Shown: positions 1 through 7,224 of the stretch, in pieces
Layout of the letters: each line of letters starts with the position of its first letter
Numbering within the stretch: the stretch's first letter is position 1
Source: Oscillospiraceae bacterium
Lineage (GTDB): Bacteria > Bacillota > Clostridia > Oscillospirales > Oscillospiraceae
Direction of reading: 5' to 3'
Length of the DNA: 64,000 nucleotides
Assembly (NCBI GenBank): GCA_902802045.1
Contig: CADCKQ010000003.1
Coordinates: 186,001 to 250,000, forward strand
Notes under the pieces: generated by a model
The model's database searches: none
What the model was told of the DNA's origin: nothing
Seen by the model: the letters and a program-made list of their open reading frames with translations, nothing else
Position numbers and translations under genes: made by a program

Positions 1-82
1 TTGCGTGGATATCGGACACGACAAGTATCCTTCTTTCAGGGCCGGGGTTGAGCTTTTCGATCTTCACCTTATCATGCCACAT
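1..82 (-). CDS. Metallophosphoesterase, N-terminal fragment
   Basis: Only the first 27 codons lie in the window; the gene runs off its left edge. The minus strand reads MWHDKVKIEKLNPGPERR and then ILVVSDIHA. A hydrophobic strand followed by S-D-I-H is the first metal-binding motif of calcineurin-like phosphoesterases, which hydrolyse phosphomonoesters or diesters with two metal ions. The ATG overlaps the TGA of the upstream phosphatase-acetyltransferase gene by one base (TGATG), so the two are probably translationally coupled. Substrate and full length cannot be judged. Confidence 0.6.
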   Translation of the reverse strand, partial: MWHDKVKIEKLNPGPERRILVVSDIHA

Positions 83-1209
83 CAGATCTCTCTTTCCATC
101 AAAAGGATATTCCCGTCCGCCGCCGTCTCAAACCCGACTTCTTTAAATCCGTGCTTTCTGTAAAAACTGAGTGCAGGAGCATTGCTCTCGGCAGCAAAAA
201 GCCTCAGTCTTGTCCTTCCGAGTTTTCTGAAATGCATCACAGCCTGCCCAAGCGCCTGTATGCCGAGTCCTCTTCCGCGGTATTCTTCCTTTAAGTACAG
301 AAGGCTTATCCAACCGCAGCCTTCCCTTTTCCCTCTCTCGGGATCGAGGTCCAGAAGTCCTGCTTCTTCGTCACCTTCATATATCTTTATTATCGAGCCT
401 TTGTCCTTCCGGTAATGTAAAACGGCACTTCTAAAGTAAGTGTCGGCCTTAAAATGCTCCGTATTCCGATGGGCAAAATACCAGGAGTCTTCATAACAGG
501 ACTTGTAATATGCTTCCATCTGTGCAGGATCCTCAGCCTCAAACCTGAAAAATACTCCGCCAAATGCAAGAGGTTCCTTTTTGAGTTCCCCTTCAAGGGC
601 ATTGAGGTGCGATGAATCCCCGATATAATCCGGTGTAAAGACGCCGTTTTGAAAAAAATAATGCGATATGCCCGTGTTTTTAGAAATCGGAAGATCCTTT
701 GCCTGGTCTATCGTCACACCCACCATCCTGGATTGCAGGCACCTGAGAGTAACACCATGGCTCACTATAACGACACTCTGTCCTTCGTGCCTTTCTGCTA
801 TCTCACAAAGTGCTTCATAAGCTCTGTGCGTGACCTGCTCGAACGTCTCGGCACCTTCCACATGCCAATCCGGAGAATCGCTTAAAAAAAGTGTCATCTC
901 CTCTTTGTGATGATAATAAAGATTTCCAAAAGGCACTCCTTCCCATGGCCCTAAGTTTATCTCCCTTATTCTTTTATCAGTATTTATCCTGATCTCCGGG
1001 TGATACTTAAGTGCCGCCTGAGCGGTCATAAATGCTCTCTTTAAATCACTCGAGTAGACAGCATCGATCTTTATATCTTTGAGTTTTTCAGCCAAAGCCT
1101 TGATCTGGAGTTGCCCTGTTTCCGTGACATCTCCGTCCCAGTGGCCCTGCATAAATCTGTATATATTGCCTTCCGCTTGAGCGTGCCTTATAAGGTAAAT
1201 TTCCGTCAT
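82..1209 (-). CDS. Histidine phosphatase fused to a GNAT acetyltransferase
   Basis: Two-domain protein of 375 residues. Residues 1 to about 200 form a phosphoglycerate-mutase-like histidine phosphatase: the R-H-A motif at 8-10 carries the phosphate-accepting His9, E83 lies in EINLGPWEG, and the second catalytic His is H151 in IVSHG. Residues from about 210 to 375 form a GNAT acetyltransferase with the acetyl-CoA loop YRGRGLG and a typical C-terminal SFYRKHGF strand. The open frame extends seven codons upstream, but this ATG is preceded by AAAGGAAC at a good distance. Members of the first family dephosphorylate small metabolites and members of the second acylate amines. The substrate of the fusion is unknown. 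It is coupled to a metallophosphoesterase downstream. Confidence 0.8.
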   Translation of the reverse strand: MTEIYLIRHAQAEGNIYRFMQGHWDGDVTETGQLQIKALAEKLKDIKIDAVYSSDLKRAFMTAQAALKYHPEIRINTDKRIREINLGPWEGVPFGNLYYHHKEEMTLFLSDSPDWHVEGAETFEQVTHRAYEALCEIAERHEGQSVVIVSHGVTLRCLQSRMVGVTIDQAKDLPISKNTGISHYFFQNGVFTPDYIGDSSHLNALEGELKKEPLAFGGVFFRFEAEDPAQMEAYYKSCYEDSWYFAHRNTEHFKADTYFRSAVLHYRKDKGSIIKIYEGDEEAGLLDLDPERGKREGCGWISLLYLKEEYRGRGLGIQALGQAVMHFRKLGRTRLRLFAAESNAPALSFYRKHGFKEVGFETAADGNILLMEREI

Positions 1210-1221
1210 AAAAAGTTCCTT

Positions 1222-1253
1222 TAAATGCAAAAGCCTCCCTGCTGGGGAGGCTT
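1222..1253 (-). terminator. Terminator of the DUF1700-pheB operon
   Basis: Nine-base stem (1231-1239 with 1245-1253) starting a few bases after the pheB stop codon. On the minus strand it is followed by TTTTGCATTT. It separates pheB from the phosphatase-acetyltransferase gene, which starts only 13 bases further on. Confidence 0.7.
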
Positions 1254-1257
1254 TATA

Positions 1258-1692
1258 TCATCCAGCCATAAAGTCCACTTTGATAACGCCTTCGGACTGT
1301 TCCATCTTATCGATAAGGTTTTCCGGACCTGTGTCCGAGTCCCCCATCATCACCGAGATGGTGACTGTCGCAGTTCCGTTGATCGGAATGCTCTGGTTGA
1401 TCGTCAGAATGTTCGTTCCGCTCTCCTGAAATACTGAGAGGAGCTTTGAAAGCACCCCCGGTCTGTCATGAAGCGTCACGTGAAAAGTGACTACGGACTC
1501 GGTCTTGAAGTTTCTCAGAGGCTGTATAAGATCCCTGTATTTGTAGAAAGCACTGCGGCTCAAGTCCACACTCTCCGCAGCCTGAGCGACCGTCTTTGCC
1601 TCACCGGTTTCCAAAAGTTCCTTTGCTTTGAGGACTTTTTCAAAGATCTCCGGAAGTGCCGATTCTTCTATGATGTAGTACTTCGATTTCAT
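1258..1692 (-). CDS. pheB: PheB-type ACT domain protein (UPF0735)
   Basis: 144 residues. The N-terminal 60 residues form a helical region with the signature DLSRSAFYKYRD, followed by a C-terminal ACT domain with FHVTLHDRPGVLSKLL, a typical amino-acid-binding motif. This matches the small Firmicutes PheB family linked to aromatic or branched amino-acid control; the exact function is not established. The ATG at 1692 overlaps the upstream stop in an ATGA, which favours it over an in-frame GTG five codons earlier. It is the last gene of a three-gene operon and is followed by a clear terminator. With two aromatic attenuators in the same window, a role in sensing Phe or Tyr is attractive but is inference. 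Confidence 0.75.
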   Translation of the reverse strand: MKSKYYIIEESALPEIFEKVLKAKELLETGEAKTVAQAAESVDLSRSAFYKYRDLIQPLRNFKTESVVTFHVTLHDRPGVLSKLLSVFQESGTNILTINQSIPINGTATVTISVMMGDSDTGPENLIDKMEQSEGVIKVDFMAG

Positions 1693-1901
1693 GGATTCAG
1701 TGGCCACAGATACTGCGACACAAACTCCGGAATATAATTCCGGTAAGTCTCGATAAGTGTGCTTATGTGGTATTGAGTCTCAAGTCCGGTCTCTATTCGA
1801 TCCATACTTCCTCCGGTCACAAAGCCCACTCCGATGGCCACGGCACCCAGGAGCAGACAGACCATCACGACCGTCATTATTACTCTCCATCCGTCATTCA
1901 T
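1689..1901 (-). CDS. Small single-pass membrane protein, unknown function
   Basis: 70 residues with one hydrophobic helix at about 5-30 (VIMTVVMVCLLLGAVAIGVGF) and a short polar tail. The ATG follows directly on the stop of the DUF1700 gene, and its own stop overlaps the pheB start by four bases, so the three genes must be expressed together. I do not recognise the family. Small membrane partners next to DUF1700 proteins are common and often act as anchors or putative adhesin-like partners, but nothing in this sequence proves that. Confidence 0.6.
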   Translation of the reverse strand: MNDGWRVIMTVVMVCLLLGAVAIGVGFVTGGSMDRIETGLETQYHISTLIETYRNYIPEFVSQYLWPLNP

Positions 1902-2813
1902 TCAGGCATCTACCTCCTTCAGGTACCAACGCTTTCCGAGGCCGGCAATTTCTTTTATTAACCCCGGGATCACGCTGAAGAGCAGCCAAATGAATATCCA
2001 GAAAAACAAGAGACCGAGTGCAAGGGAGATAAGCGCTGCTCCGAGTATGATTATAATGTCCGCAACGATCGGAAATCCCGTCAGTGCCGCTCTTACACCA
2101 AATAGTCCGAGAGCACATGCTGCTGCACCGCAAGCCAATGCCACAGCCGCAAAACCTATAAGGCATACGATACCGAGGAGCCCCAAAGGTATGAAGATCA
2201 ATAAAAACAATATTAAAAGCAACGGCCTTTTCTTAACTGTCTTGCCTTTCGAATCCTGCTTTATTTCAGTCTTCCCGGTCTCTACGGGCTCATCATCGTC
2301 GTTTTCTTCGTCTTTAACGGTCTCCTCATTTTTCACAGGCTCTTCCGATTCTTCAGGCTTTTCAGTCTCTTCCGTCTCTTCGCTTTCGGTGTCCTTCGAA
2401 AGCAAAAAGTCATCGACCTCCTGAAGTTCTTCCGGTTCAGTCTCTTCCAATGGCTCTTCCGATTCCGGCTCAGCAAAGGAATAAGGAGACACGATTCCTT
2501 CATTTTCGGCCTCTGCCCTTGCATGGTCAAGTGCCTTTATGTATCCCGGCCTCTCGTCTTCAGGCTCTTCAGGTTCTTCACCGTATTCCTTCATCGGGTC
2601 AAAAGCGCTCTCCGGCTTCTTGTTGTAGGCACGCGCCATGTACACGGCCTGTCTGGTCGGAGAAATCAAAAATCCCGTCAGGGCCTGCTCATCCGGGGCA
2701 TCGTCGAACATGTCTCCATAGATGCCCAGCGCTGTCTTTCGGTCCTCTTCGGACATAAAAGTCAGGAGTCTTCCCAGCTCTGCAAGGAATTGTTTCTTGT
2801 TGATTTCGTTCAC
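1902..2813 (-). CDS. DUF1700 (HAAS-like) membrane protein
   Basis: 303 residues. Residues 1-60 resemble the helical DUF1700/HAAS signalling domain (start NKKQFLAELGRLL, then an acidic EEDRKTALGIYGDMF turn). Residues 75-200 are a low-complexity acidic linker rich in Glu and Pro. Residues 200-300 hold three to four hydrophobic helices. DUF1700 proteins usually sit beside PadR-type regulators or putative adhesins in Firmicutes and are thought to transduce signals at the membrane. No PadR gene is present here. The start is a GTG with only AGAAGG directly against it, so the exact start is uncertain. First gene of the operon with the small membrane protein and pheB. Confidence 0.65.
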   Translation of the reverse strand: MNEINKKQFLAELGRLLTFMSEEDRKTALGIYGDMFDDAPDEQALTGFLISPTRQAVYMARAYNKKPESAFDPMKEYGEEPEEPEDERPGYIKALDHARAEAENEGIVSPYSFAEPESEEPLEETEPEELQEVDDFLLSKDTESEETEETEKPEESEEPVKNEETVKDEENDDDEPVETGKTEIKQDSKGKTVKKRPLLLILFLLIFIPLGLLGIVCLIGFAAVALACGAAACALGLFGVRAALTGFPIVADIIIILGAALISLALGLLFFWIFIWLLFSVIPGLIKEIAGLGKRWYLKEVDA

Positions 2814-2837
2814 CTTCTTTTCAGAACATACATAGAT

Positions 2838-2866
2838 ATTATATTAAAATCATCTTTTACGGTCAA
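2838..2866 (-). promoter_or_regulatory. Sigma-A promoter of the DUF1700 operon
   Basis: Minus strand TTGACC (2861-2866), 17-base spacer, TATAAT (2838-2843), about 25 bases before the GTG start. It diverges from the proS promoter. Confidence 0.7.
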
Positions 2867-2888
2867 GGGAAATTTGAGGATGCCGCTA

Positions 2889-2917
2889 TTGACAAGTCTT
2901 GAGGCTGAATATAAAAT
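2889..2917 (+). promoter_or_regulatory. Sigma-A promoter of proS
   Basis: TTGACA (2889-2894), 17-base spacer, TAAAAT (2912-2917). The transcript would start about 35 bases before the proS ATG, so there is no room for a T-box leader. Confidence 0.7.
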
Positions 2918-2959
2918 ACCCGTGTTACACAAAAAAGCGATTTAAGAGGGATCTTCAAC

Positions 2960-4396
2960 ATGTCAAACGATAAAAAAGTAGAGAGAATCACCGATATGGA
3001 AAAGGACTTTGCCCAGTGGTTCACGGATGTCTGCATACAGGCGGAGCTGGTCGACTATTCGGGCATTAAAGGCTTTTTCATCATGCGCCCCTATGGCTAT
3101 GCCATCTGGGAGAACATACAGAATGTACTCGACAAGAAATTCAAAGAAGGCGGGCACGAGAATGTTTCCATGCCGGTACTCATTCCCGAAAGCCTTCTCC
3201 AGAAAGAAAAAGATCATGTTGAGGGCTTTGCCCCCGAGTGCGCCTGGGTCACACACGGCGGAGATGAGGAACTCCCCGAGAGGCTCTGCGTGCGGCCGAC
3301 CTCCGAGACACTTTTCTGTGATCACTGGAGCCATGTGCTCCACTCCTGGCGTGATCTCCCTATGCTCTACAACCAGTGGTGCTCTGTTCTCCGTTGGGAG
3401 AAGACTACACGCCCGTTTTTGAGAGGCCGCGAGTTCCTCTGGCAGGAAGGTCACACACTTCACGCGACTGAGGAAGAAGCGAGAGAAGAGACATTGAAGC
3501 AGCTTGATGTATATGCTGACCTCTGCGAGAATTATCTTGCCATGCCGGTCATAAAGGGTAACAAGACTGACAAAGAAAAATTTGCCGGTGCCGTCAATAC
3601 TTATACGATCGAGTGCATGATGCATGACAAGAAAGCCCTGCAGTCGGGGACATCACATTTCTTCGGTGATGGATTCGCAAGACAATTTGGCATCACCTTT
3701 ACAGACAGAGATAACAAACAAAAATATCCTTTCCAGACTTCCTGGGGGCTTTCTACCCGCGTAATCGGCGGAATAATAATGACGCATGGGGATAACAACG
3801 GCCTCGTGCTGCCTCCGAAAATAGCCCCTATCCAGGTAATCGTCGTTCCCGTCGCCCAGCATAAAGAGGGCGTGCTTGAGAAGGCTCAGGCTCTTTATGA
3901 AGAGCTTAAAGCGCTCGGGATCCGCGCAAAGATCGATACCTCCGATAACAGTCTCGGCTGGAAATGTGCACAGTATGAAATGAAGGGTGTTCCTCTCCGT
4001 GTGGAGATCGGGCCTAAAGATATTGAAAACGGCAGTTGCATGGCAGTAAGACGCGATAACCGCGAGAAAACTTCTGTCTCGTTATCAGAGCTTGAAACCG
4101 AAATCCCAAGACTTCTCGATGCCGTTCAGAAAGGTCTCTATGACAAGGCAAAAAACAATCTCGACGAAAACATCCGTCCTGCCTATTCTCTTGAAGAAGC
4201 AAAGGAACTCCAGGAAAAGTACGGAGGATTTGTTAAGACCATGTGGTGCGGCGACCTTAAGTGCGAGCTCGACATGAAAGAAAAGGCCGGAATGTCCTCA
4301 AGATGCATTCCCTTTAAGCAGGAGGTCATGGGTGAGACCTGTGCCTGTTGCGGAAAGAAAGCAAAGCAAATGATATACTGGGGCGTTGCGTATTGA
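2960..4396 (+). CDS. proS: Prolyl-tRNA synthetase, short archaeal/eukaryotic-like type
   Basis: 478 residues, a class II synthetase that charges tRNA-Pro in the cytoplasm. Motif 2 is the [21 protein letters not shown] region. The class signature RPTSETLF and a C-terminal cysteine cluster ([15 protein letters not shown]) fit the short form without the bacterial editing insertion. The length matches that type, which is common in Clostridia. AGAGGG lies about nine bases before the ATG. It is a single-gene unit between its own promoter and a strong terminator. This form usually relies on a separate deacylase to clear misacylated Ala-tRNA-Pro; none is seen here. Confidence 0.95.
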   Translation: MSNDKKVERITDMEKDFAQWFTDVCIQAELVDYSGIKGFFIMRPYGYAIWENIQNVLDKKFKEGGHENVSMPVLIPESLLQKEKDHVEGFAPECAWVTHGGDEELPERLCVRPTSETLFCDHWSHVLHSWRDLPMLYNQWCSVLRWEKTTRPFLRGREFLWQEGHTLHATEEEAREETLKQLDVYADLCENYLAMPVIKGNKTDKEKFAGAVNTYTIECMMHDKKALQSGTSHFFGDGFARQFGITFTDRDNKQKYPFQTSWGLSTRVIGGIIMTHGDNNGLVLPPKIAPIQVIVVPVAQHKEGVLEKAQALYEELKALGIRAKIDTSDNSLGWKCAQYEMKGVPLRVEIGPKDIENGSCMAVRRDNREKTSVSLSELETEIPRLLDAVQKGLYDKAKNNLDENIRPAYSLEEAKELQEKYGGFVKTMWCGDLKCELDMKEKAGMSSRCIPFKQEVMGETCACCGKKAKQMIYWGVAY

Positions 4397-4404
4397 AGCT
4401 CAAG

Positions 4405-4440
4405 TAAAAAACAGGGCATCTTCGGATGCCCTGTTTTTTT
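4405..4440. terminator. Bidirectional terminator between proS and the polysaccharide operon
   Basis: Ten-base stem 4411-4420/4425-4434 with a TTCG loop, flanked by an A-run on the left and seven T on the right. It serves convergent proS and the minus-strand operon that ends at 4439. Confidence 0.9.
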
Positions 4441-4981
4441 AGTCTGTTACTGTCAGTGTTACATCTGTTATTTCAGATGAGATCTGCGATTTCTCCCCGG
4501 TTACGGAATCAAAAAAAGATACTCTGTACTTGGCGTTATACACACCTTTGCCCAGGACTGCTGAATTTGTATCCAAAGGAATTGAGAGCAGCTGAAATCC
4601 CGGTTTAATCAATCCGGATTCGGCAATAACGATTTCACTGTTCCCATCAATTACAACAAACTCAAGTGAAACATCATGATTTGAACTGTTCGGATTCTGG
4701 AAATAAAGATTTATAACACTGTTTGTCTGAGAAAGCTCTGCATCAAGAGAATAATTCATTGTCACAGACTTCTCACCGTCAGGATTCGGCGTTGTCATAT
4801 CACCCGGTATCGGCACAATATCGGAACTTTGCTCCGATACAGAAGGCTCTGCCGAAACTTTTATATCAGCAGTTTCTGCAGTGTAGTTCATTCTTTCTGT
4901 GCTCCAGAAAACTGCCATCATGAGTATGATCACAATTATCAGGAAAAGGAAAATAGTTATAATCGCAGTCCTTTTGCTCAT
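4439..4981 (-). CDS. Membrane-anchored extracellular protein, unknown function
   Basis: 180 residues: a short basic start, one long hydrophobic helix (about residues 7-27), a Ser/Thr/Pro-rich linker to about residue 70, then a beta-rich domain ending in DVTLTVTD that looks Ig-like or CARDB-like. It is probably a signal anchor with the domain outside the cell. Last gene of the polysaccharide operon; its ATG overlaps the epimerase stop by four bases. A protein with the same architecture but no clear sequence identity is encoded at 56059-56691. I do not recognise a family. Confidence 0.6.
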   Translation of the reverse strand: MSKRTAIITIFLFLIIVIILMMAVFWSTERMNYTAETADIKVSAEPSVSEQSSDIVPIPGDMTTPNPDGEKSVTMNYSLDAELSQTNSVINLYFQNPNSSNHDVSLEFVVIDGNSEIVIAESGLIKPGFQLLSIPLDTNSAVLGKGVYNAKYRVSFFDSVTGEKSQISSEITDVTLTVTD

Positions 4982-6003
4982 AGTCTGTAATACTCCTTAT
5001 ACCAAAGAGCGAAGTTGTGAAGGCCGACGCGGAGTGAGGTAGATGGTCTGAAGCCGAAATCGCGCTCCAAGTCTGTGGTGTCGGCATAGGTTGCAAGGAC
5101 GTCACCGGGCTGCATGGGGACGAGTTTTCTATGGCCTTCAAAATCATACTCAGCCGGCAGGATCCTTGCCTCGACAAGCTCTTCCTGAAGGATCTTCACA
5201 AATTCGAGCAGATTTTCGGGGTTCGAGTTTCCTATATTGTACAACCTGTAAGGGGAAGGCTTTTCGGGAGCGCAGAGCGAAACCTTTATTATTCCTTCAA
5301 CTATGTCATCTATATAGGTGAAATCCCTCATGCAGTTTCCGAAATTGTAGATCTCGATGCTTTCTCCTGCAGTAAGTTTTTTCGTAAACTTGTAATATGC
5401 CATGTCAGGTCTTCCTGCGGGCCCGTATACCGTAAAGAATCGAAGCCCTGTGGCGGGTATGCCGTAGAGCTCGCAATAAGCGTGTGCCAACAACTCATCT
5501 GATTTCTTGGTAGCTGCATAGAGGCTCACCGGATTATCTGCCCTGTCATTCGTCGAGTACGGCACCTTATTGTTTTTCCCGTATACACTGGAGGATGAGG
5601 CGTATACCAGATGCTCAACGGGATATTTTCTGCAGGCTTCAAGTATATTATAAAATCCTAGTATGTTAGACTCTATATAGGCATCGGGATTTTCAATCGA
5701 ATACCTGACTCCTGCCTGAGCCGCAAGATTGATGACAACTTCCGGTCTGTATTTTCCGAACAACTCCATTAGGAGTTCCTTATCAGCTATGTTCCCTTTT
5801 ATGAACTCAAGTTTTCCTCCAAGCTTTGCCAGACGGTATTCCTTGAGAGAGACCTCATAGTAGCTGTTCATATTATCAATCCCGACGATCTTTGCGCCGG
5901 GATATCTCTTTTCGATCTCGGATGAAAGTGCAGCTCCGATAAATCCCGCGGCACCGGTTATGAATACAGTCTTATTGTCAAGCTCGATATTTTCTTTGAG
6001 CAT
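4978..6003 (-). CDS. NAD-dependent nucleotide-sugar epimerase (UDP-glucuronate 4-epimerase-like)
   Basis: 341 residues of the extended short-chain dehydrogenase family. The N-terminal Rossmann motif is TGAAGFIGAAL (about 15-25), the catalytic pair is Y-x-x-x-K in SLYAATKKSDE, and the serine run YASSSSVYG precedes it. The phrase ATGLRFFTVYGPAGRPDMA is typical of UDP-glucuronate 4-epimerases, which make UDP-galacturonate, though UDP-glucose/GlcNAc epimerases are close relatives. It lies in a glycosyltransferase operon and probably supplies an activated sugar for a surface polysaccharide. Twelve bases separate it from the upstream polymerase gene. Confidence 0.85.
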   Translation of the reverse strand: MLKENIELDNKTVFITGAAGFIGAALSSEIEKRYPGAKIVGIDNMNSYYEVSLKEYRLAKLGGKLEFIKGNIADKELLMELFGKYRPEVVINLAAQAGVRYSIENPDAYIESNILGFYNILEACRKYPVEHLVYASSSSVYGKNNKVPYSTNDRADNPVSLYAATKKSDELLAHAYCELYGIPATGLRFFTVYGPAGRPDMAYYKFTKKLTAGESIEIYNFGNCMRDFTYIDDIVEGIIKVSLCAPEKPSPYRLYNIGNSNPENLLEFVKILQEELVEARILPAEYDFEGHRKLVPMQPGDVLATYADTTDLERDFGFRPSTSLRVGLHNFALWYKEYYRL

Positions 6004-6015
6004 TGGAACTTCCTT

Positions 6016-7224
6016 TCATTTTGGGGAAAAATCGAAAACATAGGTGTCAACTCCGAGATCCTGCGCCTCACTGAAAATCCTAAACAGAAACCACCCGAAA
6101 AAGACAAGAAAGGCAAGGATCTTTAAAAGCTTTTTGCGCTTTTCGGGGCAATGTTTTTCAATTATCCGAACTATCTCCGCCCACATCATGATCCTCGTCA
6201 TGAAAAGAATCGAGTTCTCTCTCCAGACATTTGCATAAGTACAGGCCGGCATGATCATTATATCCCAGGTACAGGCCGCTTTTGCGAGGACTGAGCTTCT
6301 GCTTTTGCCCAATTCCTTCCAAAAGATCAGCATGAATACGAAAAGAGCCCCGTGCGGAATGAGCATTATCCAGTGCTCGATAACAAGTCCCTGCCAGACA
6401 TTGGTAGCGCTCATTTGCAGATAATCCCGGATATCGCCCCTTATCAGATCATAAAGAGGCGCGTATATATCGAGCTGTCCTTTTACATAGCGTATAACGG
6501 CCAGGCTCAAAGCAACCGGGATAATGATCCACAGCACGAATTTAATTCTGCTCCACCCGGATATTCTGTCTCTGAACAGATACCAGAAGATTACAAACGG
6601 CGCAAAAGCAGCGATCGTAAAGAGGTGCAGCTCAAGCGACAGAAACAGAAAGACAAGGCCAAGTATCGCATAACCCGTTTTCCTGGGTTTTAAACAGGAG
6701 AGGAATATAAGAAAGCAGGATGCGCTCAGAGCAGTCTTGAGCTCCGTAAGCGCCTTAATGTAGAAAAATACTACAATCAAAAACGGAACGAAGGAGAGTG
6801 CGTCCGGTCTTTTGCAGTAGGTACTCATGAAAACAATATAGCCGAGAAGCATGATTGCGTAGCAGACGAAGATATACGCATTGAAGCTTCCGAGAGTCTT
6901 ATTGCAGAAATATGTAAGCCAAAAATAACCGGATTTGTATTCCTTCAGCCGCTCCGATATAAGGCTTCCGCTGTCTATTGTGTCGAAGAACTCTTTATAA
7001 ACTCCGAAATCGGCGCCGACGCTGATATCTCGGAACACAGCAAATACAGCCATAACGCCGAAAAACAATGCAAACCAAAACGCACCAGGGACTTTTCTCT
7101 CACCGGGTATTCCTGCGACACAGGCTTTTTTAATGCATATCATGCAAAAAACGCCGAGAAAAGAGTAGAGGATCAATGTCCCGAACTCCAAAGATCCTAT
7201 TCCTAAAGGAAGCGAGACCATCAT
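6016..7224 (-). CDS. EpsG/Wzy-like polysaccharide polymerase
   Basis: 402 residues with about ten hydrophobic helices and a large loop with VFRDISVGADFGVYKEFF, a pattern typical of EpsG-type polymerases that join oligosaccharide repeat units at the outer face of the membrane. Similarity is by layout, so the exact role is inferred. The frame is open 90 bases further upstream, but the ATG at 7224 is preceded by AAGGAGG at ten bases and overlaps the upstream glycosyltransferase stop (ATGA), so I place the start there. Confidence 0.7.
   Translation of the reverse strand: MMVSLPLGIGSLEFGTLILYSFLGVFCMICIKKACVAGIPGERKVPGAFWFALFFGVMAVFAVFRDISVGADFGVYKEFFDTIDSGSLISERLKEYKSGYFWLTYFCNKTLGSFNAYIFVCYAIMLLGYIVFMSTYCKRPDALSFVPFLIVVFFYIKALTELKTALSASCFLIFLSCLKPRKTGYAILGLVFLFLSLELHLFTIAAFAPFVIFWYLFRDRISGWSRIKFVLWIIIPVALSLAVIRYVKGQLDIYAPLYDLIRGDIRDYLQMSATNVWQGLVIEHWIMLIPHGALFVFMLIFWKELGKSRSSVLAKAACTWDIMIMPACTYANVWRENSILFMTRIMMWAEIVRIIEKHCPEKRKKLLKILAFLVFFGWFLFRIFSEAQDLGVDTYVFDFSPK

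Noticed and set aside
2889..2959. T-box before proS
   Set aside because: Only about 35 bases separate the predicted transcript start and the ATG, too few for a T-box.
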